DNA of 64,000 nt from Pseudomonas marvdashtae (GTDB lineage: Bacteria; Pseudomonadota; Gammaproteobacteria; Pseudomonadales; Pseudomonadaceae), in assembly GCF_014268655.2 (NCBI RefSeq), contig NZ_JABWQX020000001.1, positions 2,200,001 to 2,264,000 of the forward strand, written 5' to 3'. The notes under the pieces were generated by a model. That model was not told the DNA's origin and made no database searches. It worked only from the letters and a program-made list of their open reading frames with translations. Positions within the stretch are counted from its first letter, which is position 1; every line of letters starts with the position of its first letter. This document shows positions 56,496 through 64,000 of the stretch, one piece after another. Position numbers and translations under genes: made by a program.

Positions 56496-59400
56496 TCAGG
56501 ACATCGATTCTTCGCCGCCCGGCCAATCTTTCGTCGGGATGTCGCTGATCGTGCCTTCTTTGACACCGTCGATGCCGTAGCGCTCGATCGAGCCGCCGAG
56601 CACTTGGGCGAAGTCATCGGCCTTGGCCTGTTGCTGCCCCTCCCTGACCAACCCGGGGATCAGCGCGGCGAGCACGGCGACGCCCCCGGCAAGGACACCC
56701 AAGACCCCGGCTGCACCGGCTATACCGGACATGTAAGGGATCAGCCGTGGCAGGCTGGCGCTGAGCAACCCAAGGCCGCCCTCTACGGCTGACGCCGCAC
56801 CGGCCAAGGCACCCAGCGCGCTGGCCGTGATGCCGAAACCACCGGTCAGCTTGTCGCCGCGACGAATCGCCTGCACGCCGTCAAAGATCCCGTAGGCGCC
56901 CATCGCCATACCTGCCAGCCCACCCAGGCCTTTTGCGCTGTCCTCGAATCTGTTGGCAATGATCTTGGCGTTCTTGCCGTCCTTGACGTTGTCCTTGAGC
57001 TGCTGGAGCAAATCGCTGGGTAGCTTGCCGGTCCGCATGTCGTCGATCGACTGTTCTCCGTTCTTGATCGCGGTATCCAGATACTCCTTGTAAGCCTTGG
57101 TGCCGCCTTCGGTGAGCACGGTGGCGGTCATGACTGAGCCGGTGGCAATATCGACCATGTTCCTTTCGGTCAGCTTGCCTGCGCCCTGTACGCCACGGGC
57201 AATCGTCACGCCAGCCAGGAACAGGCCACTTACCCCGTGCAGGACACCGCTGCTGTACGCACCTTTGCCCTCGCCGCTGATATCGAATTTAGCCAGGGCG
57301 TTCATGCTGTCCAGGGACTTGATGCCCTGGCGGAACATGTCCCAGTTGCCGCGAAAACCCGCCAGGATCTGGTCGGTTGTGGTCATGGTGCCGTCTTTGT
57401 TCATCAGCAGTTCGGGTGATTCGCGACGTATCTCGTCAATCAGCTTGCGCACTTTTCCTTCGTCGAGCTCCGCGCCGCCATCCTTGCCGTAGGCCGCTTT
57501 CAGGTCATCGAAGGTTGCGCCCTTGAAGGCGTTCTCCTGGACGATGCTGGAGAAGTTGTCGTTCAGCTGCTTGTCGAGCGTGCCGGTGAACTCCGGGTCC
57601 AACGCGCCGTTGTAGAGCGCAACTTCCATGCTGAAAGCGCCGGCAGCCGCTTCCGGCGTTTCGGTCTTGAGCAGCTCGCGCAGACGATCGCCCGAGGCCA
57701 GCGTGTCTTTGTAGTAGGCCTTGAATTCTTCACTGTGGGAGGACTTGCCTACGCCTGCCTGGATCTCGTCGGCCTTGTCGATGCCCAACATCGTCTGGAG
57801 ACTGCGCGCAGTGGCATAGAAATCCGCCAGCGCCTTGGGTTGATCAACCTTGCCGTCCTTGGTAGCGGCGTCCCAGGCTTTGTCCAGTGCCTTGCCGGAT
57901 TTGATCTGGTCCTCGTAGGTTTTGGTCGCCGCTGCCTTGAGCTCCGGGCTGTCATCAAACAGCTCCTTCATGGCTTCATCGCCACGGGTCTGGAGAAACT
58001 CAGCCGTAGGCTTGTCCTTCTGGAGGATGGCGATGTGGTCGTTGATATCCTGCAGCACCTTGTCCGGTTCCCAGAACGCGCCGGAGCCGTTGGCAATGGC
58101 TACCTTGCCGTAGTCGTCGCCCCACATCCCGGCGGTGGCGCCGTCGACCACCAGTTTTTGCGCATTCTGCAGGTCCATCAGCACAGCGGCTTTTTGCTCT
58201 GCCGTGTATTTTTCGGGGTGCTTGAAGACATCTGGGCCCAGCTTGCTGGTGTCGACATTGTCGGTCACGTTGCCCGATACCACGCTCGACAGCATGCTGG
58301 TCAGCCCAGGGGCATCCGCCGGGGCGGTGTTCTTCAGCCAGGTTTGGATGTCGGCCTTGCTGACCTTGCCGTCGGCGCTATTGGCCAGTGGATTGCTGGC
58401 GGCGTCGAGCATTTTGAACGCACCCGGCTGTGACCAGAACTCCAGCGCTTCCTTCTCCTTGGCGCTGAGCTGGGGGTTGGCGTCTTTGTAGTCGCTGATG
58501 TTCTGTTCGGTCAATGTGCTGTCGGCGCCGGTCTTGCCGCGAATCGAGTCGTACTTCTGCTCCAGGATGGCGGCGTACTGGGCGATTTGTTTGGAGCCAG
58601 CGTCGGCGTCGGGTTTGGCTTTGAGAAAGTCCTTGTAGCTGGCGATATCCTCGCTGGCCTGGGCCTTGGGCAGTGACTCGAAGCCGAACTTGCCGAAATC
58701 CTGCAAACGTCCTGCCTCGGTGCCGTGTTTGGCTTCGCCGCTTTTGGTGAAGCCGTCGACACTGCTGTTGGCAACGTCGCCGCCGCTGAGAACCTTGCCG
58801 CTCTCATCGTAGCCAACCACGCGATCAAGCACCTGGCTGGCCCGGAACGCGGCGTCCGGGTCATTCTCGAAGTCGCCGACACGTTCCTTGAGGGCATCTT
58901 TTACGCCGCTCTGGTTACCGAGGTTTTTAAGCAGGGGATTGGCGTCGATGATATCGCTGGCAGAGCGCTTGTCGCCCTCCGGAAGCTCCCAGACGATGCC
59001 GGCTTTTTCACCTGCCTCGCGAGCCTTGGGATCGCTGCCAACGTTGGCGGCAGTTTCAAGTTTGCCATTGAGGCTGTCGAAGCCGCCCTTGCCGAAATCC
59101 TGCAGGCGACCCGCTTCAGTGCCGTTTTTGGCCTCGCCGCTTTTGGTGAAGCCATCGACGCGGTCGTTGTTTACATCCTTGCCCGCCAGGCGTTCGCCGT
59201 TCGCGTCAAACCGCACAATGTGGTCCAGCACCTGCTTGGCGCGATAGGCGGCGTCCGGGTCATTCTCGAAGTCGCCGACCTGCTCCTTGAGCATGTCTTT
59301 CACGCCACTTTGGTTGCCGAGGTTCTTCAATAAAGGGCTGTCGTCGATGATCTCCCGCGCGGAACGTTGGTCATTTTCCGGCCTTTCCCATTGGATGCCC

Positions 59401-59897
59401 CGTGCATCGGCCTTTTCACGCACGGCCGGGTCATCGGCCACCGCGTCGACGTTCTTGAGCTGGCCCTCGAGGTTATCGAAGCCATACTTGCCGAAATCCT
59501 GCAGGCGCCCGGCTTCGGTACCGTGCCGCGCCTCCCTGCGGCTGGTGAAACCGTCCACTCGGCCGTTGTTGACATCTTTACTGGCCACGCGGTTACCGCC
59601 TTCGTCCAACTGCTCGATGTGTTCGAGCACCTGCGTTGCGCGATAGGCCGCGTCACGGTCGGTTTCGAAGTCGCCCACTCGCTCCTTGAGCTTATCTTTC
59701 ACGCCAGCCTGATTGCCCAGATTCTTGAGCAATGGACTGCCGTCGATGATCTCTTGCGTCGAGCGATGATCGTTCTCGGACAGTAGCCATTCGATACCGG
59801 CTTCCTTGGCCTTGGCGCGCTGAACCGAGCCGTCCCACTGGGATTCGGATTGGTTTTTATCCGGGGTTTTTGTCACATCCGTCACGGTGAGAGACAT
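56496..59897 (-). CDS. Type III translocator, HrpK/HrpF/NolX family, with N-terminal repeats
   Basis: This is a 1133-residue protein. The N-terminus has three repeats of exactly 133 residues, marked by PLLKNLGNQ at 55, 188 and 321. A long middle domain of HrpK character follows, then a C-terminal part with strong hydrophobic Gly/Ala-rich stretches (about 925-950, 1005-1030 and 1045-1100). HrpF of Xanthomonas and NolX/NopX of rhizobia share this plan of N-terminal repeats and C-terminal membrane segments and insert in the host membrane. No signal peptide is present, as expected for a type III substrate. It is divergent from the needle, SctD and SctV genes, and convergent with the hybrid kinase gene. 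Confidence 0.82.
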   Translation of the reverse strand: MSLTVTDVTKTPDKNQSESQWDGSVQRAKAKEAGIEWLLSENDHRSTQEIIDGSPLLKNLGNQAGVKDKLKERVGDFETDRDAAYRATQVLEHIEQLDEGGNRVASKDVNNGRVDGFTSRREARHGTEAGRLQDFGKYGFDNLEGQLKNVDAVADDPAVREKADARGIQWERPENDQRSAREIIDDSPLLKNLGNQSGVKDMLKEQVGDFENDPDAAYRAKQVLDHIVRFDANGERLAGKDVNNDRVDGFTKSGEAKNGTEAGRLQDFGKGGFDSLNGKLETAANVGSDPKAREAGEKAGIVWELPEGDKRSASDIIDANPLLKNLGNQSGVKDALKERVGDFENDPDAAFRASQVLDRVVGYDESGKVLSGGDVANSSVDGFTKSGEAKHGTEAGRLQDFGKFGFESLPKAQASEDIASYKDFLKAKPDADAGSKQIAQYAAILEQKYDSIRGKTGADSTLTEQNISDYKDANPQLSAKEKEALEFWSQPGAFKMLDAASNPLANSADGKVSKADIQTWLKNTAPADAPGLTSMLSSVVSGNVTDNVDTSKLGPDVFKHPEKYTAEQKAAVLMDLQNAQKLVVDGATAGMWGDDYGKVAIANGSGAFWEPDKVLQDINDHIAILQKDKPTAEFLQTRGDEAMKELFDDSPELKAAATKTYEDQIKSGKALDKAWDAATKDGKVDQPKALADFYATARSLQTMLGIDKADEIQAGVGKSSHSEEFKAYYKDTLASGDRLRELLKTETPEAAAGAFSMEVALYNGALDPEFTGTLDKQLNDNFSSIVQENAFKGATFDDLKAAYGKDGGAELDEGKVRKLIDEIRRESPELLMNKDGTMTTTDQILAGFRGNWDMFRQGIKSLDSMNALAKFDISGEGKGAYSSGVLHGVSGLFLAGVTIARGVQGAGKLTERNMVDIATGSVMTATVLTEGGTKAYKEYLDTAIKNGEQSIDDMRTGKLPSDLLQQLKDNVKDGKNAKIIANRFEDSAKGLGGLAGMAMGAYGIFDGVQAIRRGDKLTGGFGITASALGALAGAASAVEGGLGLLSASLPRLIPYMSGIAGAAGVLGVLAGGVAVLAALIPGLVREGQQQAKADDFAQVLGGSIERYGIDGVKEGTISDIPTKDWPGGEESMS
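58662..59816 (-). repeat. Three in-gene repeats of 399 bases in the translocator gene
   Basis: Residues about 28-160, 161-293 and 294-412 repeat with a constant 133-residue period. Each unit carries PLLKNLGNQ, VGDFE, an acidic loop before VDGF, and GTEAGRLQDFGK. Units 2 and 3 are the closest; unit 3 has lost part of the acidic loop (DVANSS instead of DVNNDR). Confidence 0.9.
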
Positions 59898-60171
59898 AGT
59901 CGGGCTCCTGTATCGATGAGTATCAAGGCTGTCACTATAAACACTGCTGATTAGCTGTTTATTCGCTGTGTTAAATATCAGTGACGCACAATGAGTAATG
60001 TGACGTGGCGCACATATTAGTCCTGAGAGTGGTATGTCTTAGGCGGCGCGCTTCAGTCTTCTGATCGTTTGATTTTTTCGGCAAAGTTGATCGTCGCAGC
60101 GACCGAAGCTGAACTTCGGTGAGACGGGGACATTATCAGAATGATGCGCAAAGGAGAGGAGGCGTCCGGAG

Positions 60172-60191
60172 GTTTCACAACGTTTCACAAC
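60172..60191 (+). promoter_or_regulatory. Tandem 10-bp repeat, candidate activator site A
   Basis: GTTTCACAAC occurs twice head to tail without a gap (60172-60181 and 60182-60191). The 10-bp period places both copies on the same face of the helix, the usual form of an AraC-type or similar activator site. It is 275 bases upstream of the translocator start. Confidence 0.55.
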
Positions 60192-60207
60192 GTTGCTTTC
60201 CTTAAAA

Positions 60208-60223
60208 TCAAGCTCTAGCTTGA
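60208..60223. repeat. Short palindrome
   Basis: TCAAGCT-CT-AGCTTGA has perfect 7-base arms around a 2-base centre. The spacer is too short for an RNA hairpin, so a DNA-binding dyad is more likely. Confidence 0.5.
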
Positions 60224-60403
60224 GGCTTAGAGGCGAAAGCATATTCACTGATATTGAGGAGCCAGTACTGAGTGGCAGCGACCACTAATAAAAATAAAGT
60301 TCCTGACAGCATCAATGGAAATGTTTTGAATTATATTTTGCAAATAGTTGTTGGGTGAAGGCTAAATGATATTGCGCAGCTGTCTGTTAGTTGTGGGTGC
60401 GAG

Positions 60404-60423
60404 GTTTCACAAGTTTTCACAGC
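60404..60423 (+). promoter_or_regulatory. Tandem 10-bp repeat, candidate activator site B
   Basis: GTTTCACAAG followed directly by TTTTCACAGC repeats the site at 60172 with small changes and the same 10-bp period and orientation. It is 149 bases upstream of the needle candidate and could serve that operon. Confidence 0.5.
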
Positions 60424-60571
60424 CTTGAATAGTTTCATCTGCGTAGTATCGGTTCGTGCAGGGCGGTGAGCTGAAGTTTAATTGTAATAAAGCTTCCTTA
60501 CTGTGATGCCTGAAGTATGAACACGCCGCGTTGCGGCTGAAGACATCCCATCTAAAGCAAGGAGATCCAAC

Positions 60572-60736
60572 ATGAGTGAAGTCCCTCCAGCAAGCTCCGG
60601 CGGCGGCGCAGATGCCGCAATCGCAAAAATGGAAGCCACGTTCAACATGGCTATCGAGAAGTCGGCAAAGATCACCGAGCTGACCACAGCCAAAAAAGCT
60701 GAGCTCGATGCGACCAAGCAACGTCCGCAGAACTGA
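60572..60736 (+). CDS. Tiny type III needle/pilin candidate
   Basis: This 54-residue protein has a strong ribosome site (AAGGAG seven to eight bases upstream). A Gly/Ser-rich N-terminus is followed by an amphipathic helix rich in Ala, Lys, Glu and Thr (ITELTTAKKAELDATK). It lies first in the operon before sctD, and it has the size and helical tail expected of a NopA/HrpE-like pilus subunit, though it is shorter than most. Identification as the needle is an inference from size, helix and place. Confidence 0.6.
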   Translation: MSEVPPASSGGGADAAIAKMEATFNMAIEKSAKITELTTAKKAELDATKQRPQN

Positions 60737-60747
60737 CGTCGCTGCGC

Positions 60748-60767
60748 GGGCAGCCGCAAGGCTGCTC
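60748..60767 (+). terminator. Hairpin after the needle candidate (attenuator or mRNA stabiliser)
   Basis: GGGCAGCC and GGCTGCTC pair over eight bases (one G-U) around a GCAA tetraloop, 11 bases after the stop codon. There is no U-tract, so it may act as a partial attenuator or protect the short upstream message, giving more needle subunit than downstream SctD. Confidence 0.6.
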
Positions 60768-60855
60768 GCCTACCTGGCCCTTACGCTGCATTTCACTCTA
60801 CGCTTTTCGGTGTCTGACTCGCCCTTGCCTGCGCGCACCACTCGGGTAACCCGAT

Positions 60856-61800
60856 ATGACAGCCCTGATTTCCCTGACCCCGGCGCCTGGTTCATCGGCT
60901 GCGGGAAAGAGCGTTCCACTGCTCAGCATCACCCATGGCCTGCATCAAGGGGTAACGCTCACCCTCGACAAAGCCACCTACATTATTGGCAGTGCCGGTA
61001 GCGCTGATCTGTTGCTCAGTGACGCCGGCATTGCTGAGCGGCACATGGCCCTGCGTTTCGCTAACGGCCGAGTGGCGGTCGAAGCCCTTGGCGGCGATGT
61101 CATCGTCATCGGGCCTGATGCCCAGACGCTCAGGATTCCCATCGGCAGCGGCCATCGCACGGGGTTTCCGCTGGCTGTGCGCATTGGCGATGCTCGCTTG
61201 ACCCTGAACAATGCCTGCAATCAATCCGAGCCTGCGGACCACGTCATGCGCTCATCGCGGCGGGCGCCGCAATGGATCATCGCGTTGCTGTTGATGTTTT
61301 TATGCCTCGGCGCGTTTGCCTTTCGCGGTGAACCCGTTTCACCCATGGAGCCGCCGACGCGCAGCCAACTGAGTGCGCCCGTCGATGCAAATCACCCGAG
61401 CACCGCAACGGCAGCGCAAGCCGCGACCTGGCTTGAGCAACAGCTGGCGGCAGCCCGTTTGAATCAGATAAACGTCAGCGAATCCGATGGCCAGCTCAAC
61501 GTGCAGGGCCGCTACGATCCCGCGCAGAAAAGCCAGTGGATGCGCGTGCAACAAGCCTATGACGGCCGCTTTGGCCAACAAGTGGTGCTGCATGCAGATG
61601 TCGCTCCTCGCGCCGAAGTCGCCACGCCACGGGTACGTTTCCAGGCAGTCTGGTTCGGCACTAATCCTTATGTCGTCAATGAGAGTGGCAAGCGCTTGTA
61701 CCCAGGCGCCGCCCTGGCCGATGACTGGACGTTGGAGCGCATCGAAAACGACCAAGTGATTCTCGCCCGGGGCGAAGAACGGTTCACCTTCACCCTATGA
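60856..61800 (+). CDS. sctD: Type III secretion inner-membrane ring protein SctD
   Basis: This is a 314-residue protein. An N-terminal cytoplasmic FHA-like domain (about 18-115) is followed by a single membrane helix near 135-152 and a periplasmic part with a ring-building domain (about 175-250). This is the layout of SctD proteins such as HrpQ and YscD; the length is close to HrpQ. The stop overlaps the next start in ATGA. The ribosome site is weak. Confidence 0.82.
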   Translation: MTALISLTPAPGSSAAGKSVPLLSITHGLHQGVTLTLDKATYIIGSAGSADLLLSDAGIAERHMALRFANGRVAVEALGGDVIVIGPDAQTLRIPIGSGHRTGFPLAVRIGDARLTLNNACNQSEPADHVMRSSRRAPQWIIALLLMFLCLGAFAFRGEPVSPMEPPTRSQLSAPVDANHPSTATAAQAATWLEQQLAAARLNQINVSESDGQLNVQGRYDPAQKSQWMRVQQAYDGRFGQQVVLHADVAPRAEVATPRVRFQAVWFGTNPYVVNESGKRLYPGAALADDWTLERIENDQVILARGEERFTFTL

Positions 61801-62156
61801 AAATCGATCCGCGTCCGCTGCTGCCGACCACTACCGGGAAAACCCCTGCGACCGACCCTGTCCAACCGGCGAACCTGCGTCAGGGCGCGCGTTTCGAAAC
61901 GGTCCTGAGCAAGCGTGAAGTCCTGGCGCGTCGCTCATTGCGCGGCGACGTCGAGCAGTCTTCAAGTGTCGACGGTATCGCTGCGCAGCTGTTCGGCAGC
62001 ACTCGTTCCCTGGAGATTCTCGAATACGTCCTGCACAACGTCCTGCCGGGCCTGGACGCAGAGACGGAGGTGAAGACCCTGGCCCATGAACTGATCAGCG
62101 AGGAAATCGACATGCGCCGCAGCCTGGAGCAACAGCGCGCCGAGGTGCAGGCCTGA
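61797..62156 (+). CDS. Small T3SS protein, possible SctX (YscX-like)
   Basis: This is a 119-residue soluble protein with an unstructured, Pro/Thr-rich start and a helical C-terminal half (about 65-115). It is coupled by ATGA to sctD and by TGATG to the next gene. In the Ysc family the order yscX-yscY-yscV is fixed, and YscX has about 120 residues. Length and place match here, but the sequence itself shows no clear similarity I can confirm. Confidence 0.6.
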   Translation: MKIDPRPLLPTTTGKTPATDPVQPANLRQGARFETVLSKREVLARRSLRGDVEQSSSVDGIAAQLFGSTRSLEILEYVLHNVLPGLDAETEVKTLAHELISEEIDMRRSLEQQRAEVQA

Positions 62157-62506
62157 TGCGCCACGAAATGCTCAGCCGCCAAGAGCAGGACGCCGTCGAG
62201 TTGCTCAAGGGCATGGGCGAGCTCTATCGCCGTGGCGGCCAACCGCAAAAAGGCTTGGTGATGCTGCTGATTGCGGTGCATCTGGCACCGCGCGATCCCA
62301 TGTTGCTGCGTGGCCTGGCGATGGCCTTCACCGACAGCGCCCAGCCGGCCCGCGCATTAAATGCGTTGGACCGGTTGGTGGCGGCCGAAGGCGAATCGCC
62401 GGGCGCGTTGTTGCTACGCAGCCGCGCGTTGTGGGGCGCCGCACGGAAGGAAGAGGCGCGCCAGTGCTTCAAACGTTATCTGATCGCCCGCAGGGCCGCT
62501 CGATGA
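62156..62506 (+). CDS. sctY: TPR-type T3SS chaperone, SctY-like
   Basis: This 116-residue protein is built of TPR-like helical pairs (GELYRRGGQPQKGLVML, then RALWGAARKEEARQCFKRYL). It resembles YscY (about 114 residues), the chaperone of YscX that also contacts SctV. Start and stop overlap the neighbours (TGATG and ATGA), which shows tight translational coupling with the putative sctX and with sctV. Confidence 0.7.
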   Translation: MRHEMLSRQEQDAVELLKGMGELYRRGGQPQKGLVMLLIAVHLAPRDPMLLRGLAMAFTDSAQPARALNALDRLVAAEGESPGALLLRSRALWGAARKEEARQCFKRYLIARRAAR

Positions 62507-64000
62507 TGCGGGTCATGAACCACCTGAATGCCCTGGCACGCGTCGCCGCCACGCGCAGCGACGTGGTCATTGTTGCGTTCATGCTGATGGCCATCGTGAT
62601 GATGATCATCCCGCTGCCCACTTGGCTGGTCGACGCGCTGATCGGCATGAACATTGCGCTGAGCATCCTGATCCTGATCGTCGCGTTTTATATTTCGCAC
62701 TCGGTGGAGTTCTCCGCGCTGCCACCGCTGATCCTGCTCAGCACGCTGTTTCGCCTGTCCTTGTCAATCACCACCACGCGTTTGATTCTGCTGGATGGCA
62801 ACGCCGGTCACATCGTCAAGGCCTTCGGCGATTTTGTCATCGCAGGCCAGGTTGTGGTGGGCCTGGTGGTGTTCTTGATCATCACGGTGGCGCAGTTCGT
62901 GGTGATCACCAAAGGCGCCGAGCGCGTCGCCGAGGTCGCGGCGCGCTTTACCCTGGACGCGATGCCGGGCAAGCAAATGAGCATCGATAACGACCTGCGT
63001 AACGGCGACATCGATCAGCCCGAGGCCCGTCGCCGTCGCTCGCGACTTGAGCGCGAAAGCCAGATGTTCGGCGCCATGGACGGCGCAATGAAATTCGTCA
63101 AAGGCGATGCGATCGCCGGGCTGGTGATTCTTTCGGTCAATCTGCTGGGTGGCATGCTGATTGGCATGCTCGAGCGGGATATGTCATTCGGCGACGCGGC
63201 GCATACCTACTCGCTGCTGACGGTGGGCGACGGGCTGATCGCGCAGATTCCGGCGTTGTTGATTTCAGTGGCGGCGGGGACGGTGGTCACCCGCGTCAAC
63301 AGCGACAACGCCAGCGGAAACCTCGGCACGGAAATTCTGCAGCAACTGGGCGCCAGTCACATGGCGCTGGGGTTGACGGCGTTGATCCTGCTGGGCGTTG
63401 CGCTGCTGCCAGGTTTCCCGGCGCTGGTTTTCATTGGCCTGGCAGCGGTGCTTGGAGGCGCGGCATTCGTCATGTACCGCCGTGGCCGGGTGGTCGAGGT
63501 GCTTGCCGTTGAAGCTGTCAGCGAAGCGGCTGACGATCAAGCACCCGTGCCCGAACCATCCCAGCTGCTTGGCAAGCCGCTGGACAGCCGGCTGTTGCTC
63601 AGCATGGGCTCGGCGTTGGGCCAGGCGGCGCCGGAGCTGCCGCTGCGCCAGCGACTTGAAGCCTTGTGTCATGACATTCGCGCTGACCTGGGAATCGAAG
63701 TGCCCGTGCCCGACCTGTATATCGATCCGTCGATGGCGGCCAACCGCTTTGTCATTGAGCTGGAGGGCGTGCCGGTCAGCGAAGGCGACTTGCCCCCCGA
63801 TTGCTTGTTGCTCAAGGACGATCCGGTGCATGCGCACTTGCTCGACATTGCGCTGCTGGAGCACGATTCGCCCCTCAGCCAGCGGCCGGCGCATTGGCTA
63901 GAACGGCATCATCAGGACAGCCTGCAAGAGGCCGGCATCGGTTTCATGCTGCCTGACGAGGTGCTGCGCGCCATGGTCGAGCGCACGGTGCGCCGTTACG
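62503..64000 (+). CDS. sctV: Type III secretion export gate protein SctV (partial, runs off the right edge)
   Basis: The visible 499 residues hold the N-terminal membrane domain of about eight helices (about 20-345). It includes the FHIPEP-family signature around LFRLSLSITTTRLIL and the cytoplasmic loop with DAMPGKQMSIDND, and is followed by the start of the cytoplasmic domain (from about 360). Family members have about 690 residues, so about 190 are outside the window. Two adjacent ATGs (62503, 62506) are possible; the first overlaps the sctY stop. SctV forms the nonameric export gate that selects substrates. Confidence 0.93.
   Translation, partial: MMRVMNHLNALARVAATRSDVVIVAFMLMAIVMMIIPLPTWLVDALIGMNIALSILILIVAFYISHSVEFSALPPLILLSTLFRLSLSITTTRLILLDGNAGHIVKAFGDFVIAGQVVVGLVVFLIITVAQFVVITKGAERVAEVAARFTLDAMPGKQMSIDNDLRNGDIDQPEARRRRSRLERESQMFGAMDGAMKFVKGDAIAGLVILSVNLLGGMLIGMLERDMSFGDAAHTYSLLTVGDGLIAQIPALLISVAAGTVVTRVNSDNASGNLGTEILQQLGASHMALGLTALILLGVALLPGFPALVFIGLAAVLGGAAFVMYRRGRVVEVLAVEAVSEAADDQAPVPEPSQLLGKPLDSRLLLSMGSALGQAAPELPLRQRLEALCHDIRADLGIEVPVPDLYIDPSMAANRFVIELEGVPVSEGDLPPDCLLLKDDPVHAHLLDIALLEHDSPLSQRPAHWLERHHQDSLQEAGIGFMLPDEVLRAMVERTVRRY

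Larger units (their letters stand above)
59898..60571. other. Long AT-richer divergent intergenic region of the T3SS locus
   Basis: These 674 bases separate the translocator gene from the needle/SctD operon and are visibly richer in A and T than the genes around them. They contain two tandem 10-bp repeat sites and one palindrome, listed separately. I found no hrp box, PIP box (TTCGB-N15-TTCGB) or Fur box here. Confidence 0.6.

Noticed and set aside
59990..60130. TTCG and CGAA pairs, considered as PIP-box or HrpB-type sites
   Set aside because: None has the 15-16 base spacing required on either strand.
60039..60248. A 69-codon minus-strand frame in the T3SS intergenic region
   Set aside because: No ribosome site or recognisable family, and it runs through the tandem repeat and palindrome that look regulatory.

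Overview
The window looks like a chromosomal stretch of a fluorescent-type Pseudomonas. The evidence is high GC content throughout, FUSC/HlyD and MCP genes of Pseudomonas type, Fur and Anr boxes with the standard consensus, a HrpL-type promoter, and pyochelin-like assembly-line genes. This assignment is inferred from gene content; no rRNA or tRNA is present to confirm it. No CRISPR array, tRNA or insertion sequence was seen.

Region 1 (1-25224) is an iron-siderophore locus. A tightly overlapping minus-strand operon runs from a two-ring NRPS (ArCP-Cy-A-PCP-Cy-A-PCP) to a one-ring terminating NRPS (docking-Cy-A-MT-PCP-TE), then two half-ABC transporters of the YbtP/YbtQ or PchH/PchI kind, then the first codons of a Rossmann-fold reductase cut by the window edge. 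A divergent plus-strand operon holds an ABC ATPase, a large ABC-2 permease with a C-terminal exported domain, and a TonB-dependent receptor. A second, paralogous receptor lies tail to tail with the first, and an AraC-type regulator diverges from it. Fur boxes sit in both divergent promoter regions. Three cyclization domains in series with no PKS module predict a three-ring pyochelin relative.

Region 2 (25376-40004) is accessory metabolism and regulation: an exported serine hydrolase, an AraC regulator, two MFS transporter genes that look fused by a deletion and broken, an N,N-dimethylformamidase-like gene, a lone type III effector candidate behind a HrpL-type promoter, an SDR with a divergent LysR, a GMC oxidoreductase, an exported alpha/beta hydrolase, and a degenerate HD-GYP protein with a LuxR-type HTH.

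Region 3 (40155-56380) is stress and sensing. An operon of two universal stress proteins around a P2-type cation ATPase has a perfect Anr box upstream. It is followed by a chemoreceptor, an amino-acid permease, a FUSC/HlyD efflux set, and a periplasmic binding protein paired with a giant hybrid kinase that carries two kinase cores, like a TorT/TorS pair.

Region 4 (56496-64000, continuing off the window) is the start of a type III secretion locus. It holds a HrpK/HrpF/NolX-type translocator with three 133-residue repeats, a tiny needle/pilin candidate, SctD, a two-gene module resembling YscX/YscY, and SctV. The long AT-richer gap between the two divergent transcription units holds two copies of a tandem 10-bp repeat that looks like an activator site.
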